Origin: Oscillospiraceae bacterium
GTDB taxonomy: Bacteria > Bacillota > Clostridia > Oscillospirales > Oscillospiraceae
Assembly: GCA_015067945.1 (NCBI GenBank)
Contig: SVLM01000009.1
Span: 1-57,225 of the forward strand
Reading direction: 5' to 3'
Length of the DNA stretch: 57,225 nucleotides
Shown: one piece after another, positions 52,931-57,225 of the stretch
Position numbering within the stretch: the stretch's first letter is position 1
Layout of the letters: each line of letters opens with the position of its first letter
The notes under the pieces: generated by a model
What the model was told of the DNA's origin: nothing
What the model saw: the letters and a program-made list of their open reading frames with translations, nothing else
The model's database searches: none
Program-made: the position numbers and the translations under genes

Positions 52931-54094
52931 TTACTTTTTCCTATCTGTTATCAAAATGCCCACAGCAGCACAGCCGGTAACCGCTGCCACTGCCACCACT
53001 ACATATACCCATGCCGGAATATCCGGTTCTGCCGCATACACCGCTCCATTCACTGTCGCAGCCGGCATTGGCACTGTCTCCGAGGGCTGCGGCAGATAGG
53101 CTTGTGCACGCTTGGCGATGATTCTGTAAACCTTCTGCGTCCCATCCTCTGCCGTGCAGGTCACATATATGGGGTTATCGCAGCCTGCCTCAAAGCCTTT
53201 GTTGCCTACAACCGTTACCGAAGCCATGGCATCTGCAGGAGTTGCTGTAATTTGCACACCGGTGGTTTCATAGGGCAGCCACAGCACATACTCTGTAATT
53301 TCCGGCTGAAATTGCGGTGACAGCAGATAATCCGTTACCTCCAGCTTTTCCAGATCGCAATTGCTGCTTGGAATGCGATCCGGCGAATCCTCCCGGGTCA
53401 CCGCTATGGTATACACCCGGACAGACTGATCCTCCGCCTTAACTGTTACCGTCACTTGAGATGTTTTTCCGTATTCCAGCACCGGAGAATCCACAGTCAC
53501 CGATGCTCCGTCATCCATGGTCACAGCATTCACGGAAACCTGGGCCACAAAATGGGGCACCGTAGCCGTATAGCTCTGTTGATATGGCGAAAATTCCGGT
53601 GAAAGTACAGCGTCCGATATCTGCAGTGATGTCAGATAACTGTTATCACTGACAATACCTTCTATCATCCGTTCCCACAGAATGTCATCTATTTGCCAGG
53701 ATGTATCCCCTGACCACAAGACGACATTTTTCATCTTAAACCATGCCCGGATGCCATCCTCCGACGAGATTACCCACAACCGTGCCCGAAATACGATCTG
53801 TTCGTCCTCTGCTGCGGTCTGTGACCGCTCAAAAACATATGTATACGCAGACGGCTGATACACCCAAGCAGGATTATTTGCCCACAGTGCCTGCAATTGT
53901 AAATTCTCCTGATCCATATCCAGGTCAAACACGATTTTGGTAATGTCCGCACAGTTTATTACCAGCACAATTTCAAAGGTTTCCCGTGGATAAATCTCCT
54001 CAGGGCCGGTCAATTCCAAATTATCATCTGCATAAACTGTGACCGACAGCAGAAAACATATCAGCACAATCAAGCATATTTGTATCAATCGCAT
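52931..54094 (-). CDS. Membrane-anchored protein with cohesin-like and cadherin-like beta-sandwich domains
   Basis: 387 aa from ATG 54094 (GGAG upstream). Signal peptide at residues 1-22 (IQICLIVLICFLLSVTVYA). Residues 25-150 resemble a cohesin-type sandwich (YPRETFEIVLVINCADITKI, FDLDMDQENLQLQ). Two cadherin-like beta-sandwich modules follow at about 155-245 (LTSLQISDAVLSPEFSPYQQ) and 250-335 (LEKLEVTDYLLSPQFQPEIT), each with the LSP-F-P...Y pattern. A Pro-rich stretch, one TM helix (about 357-380) and DRKK end the chain. It is an extracellular adhesin- or scaffold-like protein; no partner dockerin is recognised in the window. Confidence 0.83.
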   Translation of the reverse strand: MRLIQICLIVLICFLLSVTVYADDNLELTGPEEIYPRETFEIVLVINCADITKIVFDLDMDQENLQLQALWANNPAWVYQPSAYTYVFERSQTAAEDEQIVFRARLWVISSEDGIRAWFKMKNVVLWSGDTSWQIDDILWERMIEGIVSDNSYLTSLQISDAVLSPEFSPYQQSYTATVPHFVAQVSVNAVTMDDGASVTVDSPVLEYGKTSQVTVTVKAEDQSVRVYTIAVTREDSPDRIPSSNCDLEKLEVTDYLLSPQFQPEITEYVLWLPYETTGVQITATPADAMASVTVVGNKGFEAGCDNPIYVTCTAEDGTQKVYRIIAKRAQAYLPQPSETVPMPAATVNGAVYAAEPDIPAWVYVVVAVAAVTGCAAVGILITDRKK

Positions 54095-54133
54095 TTTATT
54101 CTCCAAATTTCGACAGATTTTTACATAAGTATG

Positions 54134-54161
54134 ATTATATGCCATATCGCCAAAAAATCAA
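54134..54161 (-). promoter_or_regulatory. Promoter of the cohesin/cadherin-like protein gene
   Basis: TTGATT (54156-54161), 16 bp, TATAAT (54134-54139) on the minus strand. Confidence 0.65.
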
Positions 54162-54251
54162 GCATTCCATACGCCGGTCCCCCGGCACAACGCAATTCGC
54201 ACAAAAAACCAGCTGCGATTTCGTAAGATTTTACAAAAAAGTCCCCGCGGG

Positions 54252-54281
54252 TTGACATTATCTTCCTTTAATATGTATACT
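54252..54281 (+). promoter_or_regulatory. Promoter of the surface protein gene at 54316
   Basis: TTGACA (54252-54257), 18 bp, TATACT (54276-54281) on the plus strand, about 35 bp before the ATG. Confidence 0.7.
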
Positions 54282-54315
54282 GTACCTGTCAATCAACAAC
54301 GAAAGGATGACCCCC

Positions 54316-55338
54316 ATGAAAAAACTGATCGTTACATTACTCGCCATTGCTCTGCTCTGCTCTTTCGCAGCACCTGCCATGGCTGATGAATCCAATTCTC
54401 CCGTGAAGGACTACGCAACCGCCGAAGAAGGCGAACTGCTGTACACCTATGATTTCTCCGGCAAGGACGGCGTTCTGCAGATGGGTAACATCGGTAACCA
54501 GCATGCCGATGAATATTTTTACTACAACCCTTCCGAGGATGGCACCAGCCTGACTGTTTACGGCCGTGAGGATGCCGATAAAGAAACCTACGCTGCATAT
54601 TATGGTGCCACCATCCCCTCTCTGGAGGGCAATTTCACCACTACCTACACCATGACCTACAAGGTCGCTATGCACGGTGATGTAGGCCTGAACAACAGCT
54701 GCGGTGTCGGTGCCTACTTTATTTCCGGCGACACCGGTGACAGCATGAGTGTTTATAATCTGTACGGTAACTACTCCACCAAGACTGCCAGCGGTAGCAC
54801 CAGTATGCGTCGCAGCTCCCTGTCCATCAACAACCAGAAGCAGGCTGACTATGTTCAGTGGAACACGCTGCCCGCTTATGAAGTTGACGCTGACGGTTAT
54901 GTCACCGCCATGCTGGTTTATGAAGGCTCTTCCCTGTTGATGACCGCTTACATTCGTGCCGAGGGTGCCGGTGATGGCTCCAAGGAATCTGACTGGATCA
55001 AGGTCGAAGAGCTGACCTACGTTCCCAGCGAGGACTGCATGGGCTTCTTTATTTACTCGTACTACGTAACCGACGTCAACGTCACCGTTAAGGACGCCAA
55101 GCTGTACAAGGGTAAGATTTTCGCTGAGGAAAAGCCTGTCCAGCCCACCGAGCCTGAAACCGAGCCTTCCGAAGAGCCCACCACGAAGCCTACCACCAAA
55201 CCCACTACCGCTCCCACTGAAGCACCTGCTTCCGACTCCGCTTCCGAGTTCCCCATCGGCATCGTCATCGGCATCGCCGCTGCTTTGATCGTAGCCGTGG
55301 TTGTGGTTGTGATCGTTCTGAAGAAGAAAAAGGCTTAA
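54316..55338 (+). CDS. Exported surface protein of unknown function with Pro/Thr stalk and C-terminal TM anchor
   Basis: 340 aa from ATG 54316; AAAGGA lies 9 nt upstream, and the ATG nine bases earlier overlaps it. Signal peptide at residues 1-24 (KKLIVTLLAIALLCSFAAPAMA). The ectodomain (about 30-265) is beta-rich with many Tyr and Gly residues, perhaps a jelly-roll of the concanavalin type (LLYTYDFSGKDGVLQMGN, YKVAMHGDVGLNNSCGVGAYF, EELTYVPSEDCMGFFIYSYYVTDVNVTVKDAKLY), but I do not recognise the family. A Pro-Thr-Glu-Lys stalk, TM helix (about 313-335) and KKKKA tail follow. No LPxTG motif is present. The last 60 residues are almost those of the next gene. Confidence 0.83.
   Translation: MKKLIVTLLAIALLCSFAAPAMADESNSPVKDYATAEEGELLYTYDFSGKDGVLQMGNIGNQHADEYFYYNPSEDGTSLTVYGREDADKETYAAYYGATIPSLEGNFTTTYTMTYKVAMHGDVGLNNSCGVGAYFISGDTGDSMSVYNLYGNYSTKTASGSTSMRRSSLSINNQKQADYVQWNTLPAYEVDADGYVTAMLVYEGSSLLMTAYIRAEGAGDGSKESDWIKVEELTYVPSEDCMGFFIYSYYVTDVNVTVKDAKLYKGKIFAEEKPVQPTEPETEPSEEPTTKPTTKPTTAPTEAPASDSASEFPIGIVIGIAAALIVAVVVVVIVLKKKKA
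55177..55300 (+). repeat. Anchor-encoding DNA segment, copy 1
   Basis: The segment from 55177 encodes TTKPTTKPTTAPTEAPASDS and the start of the TM helix. It matches 56888-57011 with very few mismatches (only a handful, mostly third-position, over the first 100 bp), far closer than the rest of the two genes. Confidence 0.8.
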
Positions 55339-55358
55339 TTGACTATATCGCATCATCT

Positions 55359-55394
55359 GTCAGGCAGTCTCCGGACTGCCTGACTTCTTTCTTC
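55359..55394 (+). terminator. Terminator of the gene at 54316
   Basis: A 10-bp stem GTCAGGCAGT/ACTGCCTGAC with a 6-nt loop is followed by TTCTTTCTT on the plus strand. Confidence 0.75.
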
Positions 55395-55460
55395 AAACAA
55401 CGGTACAATTTCTGAGTACAAAAGTATAATAATAAACGCATATAAAAGTGTATATTTTGA

Positions 55461-55489
55461 TTGCAATTCTTATTGTTTTGTGGTACAAT
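55461..55489 (+). promoter_or_regulatory. Promoter of the NPCBM surface protein gene at 55526
   Basis: TTGCAA (55461-55466), 17 bp, TACAAT (55484-55489) on the plus strand. The gene therefore has its own promoter, behind a terminator. Confidence 0.65.
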
Positions 55490-55525
55490 CTTCCTGCCAT
55501 TCTATAAAAAAAGGAGTACATATTC

Positions 55526-57058
55526 ATGAAAAAATTTTTTAGTCTCCTGCTGGCCGCCATTCTGGTCGCCGGTATGCTGACAACCTTCACCTCCGCAAAC
55601 ACCCTCCCCAACCTGGGCATGAACGACACCATTTCCGGCATGCCTTCCAATGCTGAAAATGTCCAGTACCTGTCCGACCTGTACAACACCAATGTTGTTG
55701 ATAATCAGAATAAGACTGTCGAACTGGACAGAGGTTATCACGATTACCTGTTGGTCTTTGCCGATGGCACCCGCCGGGAGATCAGCACTTCCACAGGTGA
55801 CGCTAATGGCAACCGCACAATTGAAAACGGCATTACCTACAACAAGAGAGATATCGCCCTGGGCTACTATGGCACCAAGTTCGAGAAGGGTCTGGGTGTC
55901 CACCCTGACGCAGTTGGCAAGCCTGATCGTTACATCGTTTACGACGTCAGCAAGCTGAATGTCAACCGCTTCTACGCTGTAGTTGGCGGCACCGGCAGAA
56001 ATATCACCGACCCCAAGACCAAGGACTACTACCTGGAATTCGAGGTACTGGGCAGCAAGTCCGCTACCTATGATGCAAACAGCTTTGAGTCCCTGGCCAT
56101 TGCTACCAACATCCGTCAGCATCTGATCGCTGAATTCGACATCGATATCACTGGCTATAATTTTATTAAACTGGCTGTAAGAATGACTGATAATTCTGCC
56201 AGCAACACCTCCTGTGGTGCCGCTTGGGGCGGTGCTTGTGTCTACACCGGTACCGAGCCTGTCGGACCCAGCTTCGGCGAAGCTGCTCAGCCCGATGCCT
56301 TCACCCTCAGCGACATCGGCATCTATGCCGGCATTTCTTCTGACTACCTGAAGAACTCCGCTTATCTGTCCGACCTGCCCATGGGTGATTCCTCCAACAA
56401 CAATAATAACGCCAGCTCCATCAACGCTCCCTATGGCGATCCCGATGGCGTAATCAACATCGGCGACATGAGCACCATGCTCTGGAGCGGTATCGGCATG
56501 CACCCCAAGAAGCCCAGCGAGGGCGAGGCCTACACCATTTACGATGTCAGCGAGTACGCATGTGACCGTTTCTACTCCATCGTTGGTATCACCAACGCCA
56601 ACGGTAAGAACGGTGCAGGCAGCGGCGTCATCTTCGGTGTCTATGGTGACTACGGTGACGGCAACTATGTGCTGCTGGCTCAGTCCCCTGTGATCACCAA
56701 GACCGCTTCCGGCGAGTTCGATGTGGACATTACCGGTGTTAAGAACCTGAAGCTGGCCGTCATCTGCGGCGGTAACACCAACGCATCCAGTGCCTGTGCC
56801 TGGGCAGATGCCAGCCTCTACTCCACCACCGGCACCCCCAACCTGCCCACCGAGCCTACTGAGCCCGAGACTGAGCCCACTGTCAAGCCCACCACGAAGC
56901 CTACCACCAAGCCCACTACCGCTCCCACTGAAGCACCTGCTTCCGACTCCGCTTCCGAGTTCCCCATCGGTATCGTGATCGGCATTGCTGCCGCTGTGGT
57001 CGTGGCCGTTGCAGTCGTGGTCGTGATCATTGTCATCAAGAAGAAAAAGGCAAACTAA
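55526..57058 (+). CDS. Exported protein with two NPCBM-like domains and C-terminal TM anchor
   Basis: 510 aa. Signal peptide at residues 1-24. NPCBM-like domains at about 45-245 (VQYLSDLYNTN, IALGYYGTKFEKGLGVHPDAVGK, RFYAVVGGTGRNITD, DIDITGYNFIKLAVRM) and 265-435 (YLSDLPMGD, MLWSGIGMHP, RFYSIVGITNANG, VDITGVKNLKLAVI). A Pro-Thr stalk, a TM helix (about 482-504) and a Lys-rich KKKKAN tail follow. It probably binds glycans at the cell surface. The domain layout matches the N-terminal half of the giant protein at 1-3300. AAGGAG lies 10 nt before the ATG. Confidence 0.88.
   Translation: MKKFFSLLLAAILVAGMLTTFTSANTLPNLGMNDTISGMPSNAENVQYLSDLYNTNVVDNQNKTVELDRGYHDYLLVFADGTRREISTSTGDANGNRTIENGITYNKRDIALGYYGTKFEKGLGVHPDAVGKPDRYIVYDVSKLNVNRFYAVVGGTGRNITDPKTKDYYLEFEVLGSKSATYDANSFESLAIATNIRQHLIAEFDIDITGYNFIKLAVRMTDNSASNTSCGAAWGGACVYTGTEPVGPSFGEAAQPDAFTLSDIGIYAGISSDYLKNSAYLSDLPMGDSSNNNNNASSINAPYGDPDGVINIGDMSTMLWSGIGMHPKKPSEGEAYTIYDVSEYACDRFYSIVGITNANGKNGAGSGVIFGVYGDYGDGNYVLLAQSPVITKTASGEFDVDITGVKNLKLAVICGGNTNASSACAWADASLYSTTGTPNLPTEPTEPETEPTVKPTTKPTTKPTTAPTEAPASDSASEFPIGIVIGIAAAVVVAVAVVVVIIVIKKKKAN
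56888..57011 (+). repeat. Anchor-encoding DNA segment, copy 2
   Basis: This is the near-identical partner of 55177-55300, at an offset of 1711 bp in the same orientation. It encodes the Pro/Thr stalk and the start of the TM helix. Confidence 0.8.
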
Positions 57059-57072
57059 TTCCTAAATAATTT

Positions 57073-57103
57073 GCCAGCACCGGTTTCCCGGTGCTGGCTT
57101 TTT
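57073..57103 (+). terminator. Terminator of the NPCBM surface protein gene
   Basis: A perfect 11-bp stem GCCAGCACCGG/CCGGTGCTGGC with a TTTC loop is followed by TTTTTATT on the plus strand. Confidence 0.88.
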
Positions 57104-57114
57104 ATTGTAAGAGA

Positions 57115-57140
57115 AAACCACCGGCAGTGCCGGTGGTTCC
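57115..57140 (-). terminator. Hairpin, probable terminator of a leftward gene beyond the right edge
   Basis: Stem AACCACCGGC/GCCGGTGGTT with a short loop; on the minus strand it is followed by TTCTC. It lies just after the possible CDS end at 57159. Confidence 0.55.
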
Positions 57141-57158
57141 AAAAAGCTTTAGCTATGC

Positions 57159-57225
57159 CTAGAAAAAATATCCTCCTTTGGTAGAATAAGAGTAGGTCTG
57201 CCAACCACACTTAGAAACCAAAGGA
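57159..57225 (-). CDS. Possible C-terminal end of a leftward gene, cut by the right edge
   Basis: One minus-strand frame is open from the edge to TAG at 57159-57161 and would encode about 22 residues ending STKGGYFF. It is followed by a terminator-like hairpin. The fragment is too short to identify and could be non-coding. Confidence 0.3.
   Translation of the reverse strand, partial: PLVSKCGWQTYSYSTKGGYFF

Noticed and set aside
55140..57058. Sortase-type cell-wall anchoring of the surface proteins
   Set aside because: No LPxTG-like motif precedes the TM helices and no sortase gene is in the window; simple membrane anchoring fits better.
57174..57225. TCCTTTGGT/ACCAAAGGA inverted repeat as an insertion sequence end
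   Set aside because: The arms are only 9 bp and 34 bp apart, they touch the window edge, and no transposase is visible.

Overview
The window reads as a chromosome segment of a low-to-mid GC Firmicute, most likely a gut clostridium of the Oscillospirales type (an inference, not a taxonomic assignment). The reasons are Firmicutes-style gene orders (tig-clpP-clpX-lon-engB; rplS-lepB-rbgA-rnhB-yraN), AGGAGG-type ribosome binding sites, TTGACA/TATAAT promoters with 17-bp spacers, a nadD-yqeK fusion, a PadR-DUF1700-DUF4097 cassette, and large secreted proteins with NPCBM-like domains. I see no rRNA, tRNA, CRISPR array, transposase or phage gene. No gap between genes exceeds 300 bp.

Layout. 1-5.7 kb (minus): a giant secreted protein with three NPCBM-like domains and cysteine-pair repeats, running off the left edge, then a membrane-anchored metallo-beta-lactamase-fold protein. 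5.8-15.9 kb (minus): rpsU, then the housekeeping series smc-ftsY-rdgB-yhbY-nadD/yqeK-rsfS-leuS, interrupted between smc and ftsY by a palindromic repeat. 16.1-30.5 kb: a cell-surface polysaccharide locus in two convergent halves. The plus half has a priming sugar-phosphate transferase, two glycosyltransferases and rfbACBD (dTDP-L-rhamnose). The minus half has an ABC-2 exporter pair, a two-domain glycosyltransferase and three genes carrying the four activities for GDP-D-glycero-D-manno-heptose. A bidirectional terminator separates the halves.

30.6-45.5 kb: ybaK and a TSCPD protein (plus), then minus-strand tig-clpP-clpX-lon-engB (protein quality control), the PadR/DUF1700/DUF4097 envelope-stress-like cassette, a phosphoesterase, and rplS-lepB-rbgA-rnhB-yraN followed by an M19 dipeptidase and a degenerate threonine-synthase-like protein. 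45.6-50.6 kb: a 2-oxoacid dehydrogenase operon (E2 with two lipoyl domains, fused E1 alpha-beta, no E3) next to a DeoR-family regulator; both promoters carry paired TGTTATA motifs. 50.7-57.1 kb: four exported proteins (a lipoprotein with several OB-like domains, a cohesin/cadherin-like membrane protein, and two proteins sharing an almost identical Pro/Thr-rich C-terminal anchor). A possible CDS end on the minus strand touches the right edge.

The points most worth following up are a hairpin repeat with compensatory base changes, the shared DeoR-type operator pairs, the ThrC-like protein lacking its PLP-lysine region, the complete heptose pathway in an apparent Gram-positive, and the modular surface proteins at both ends.
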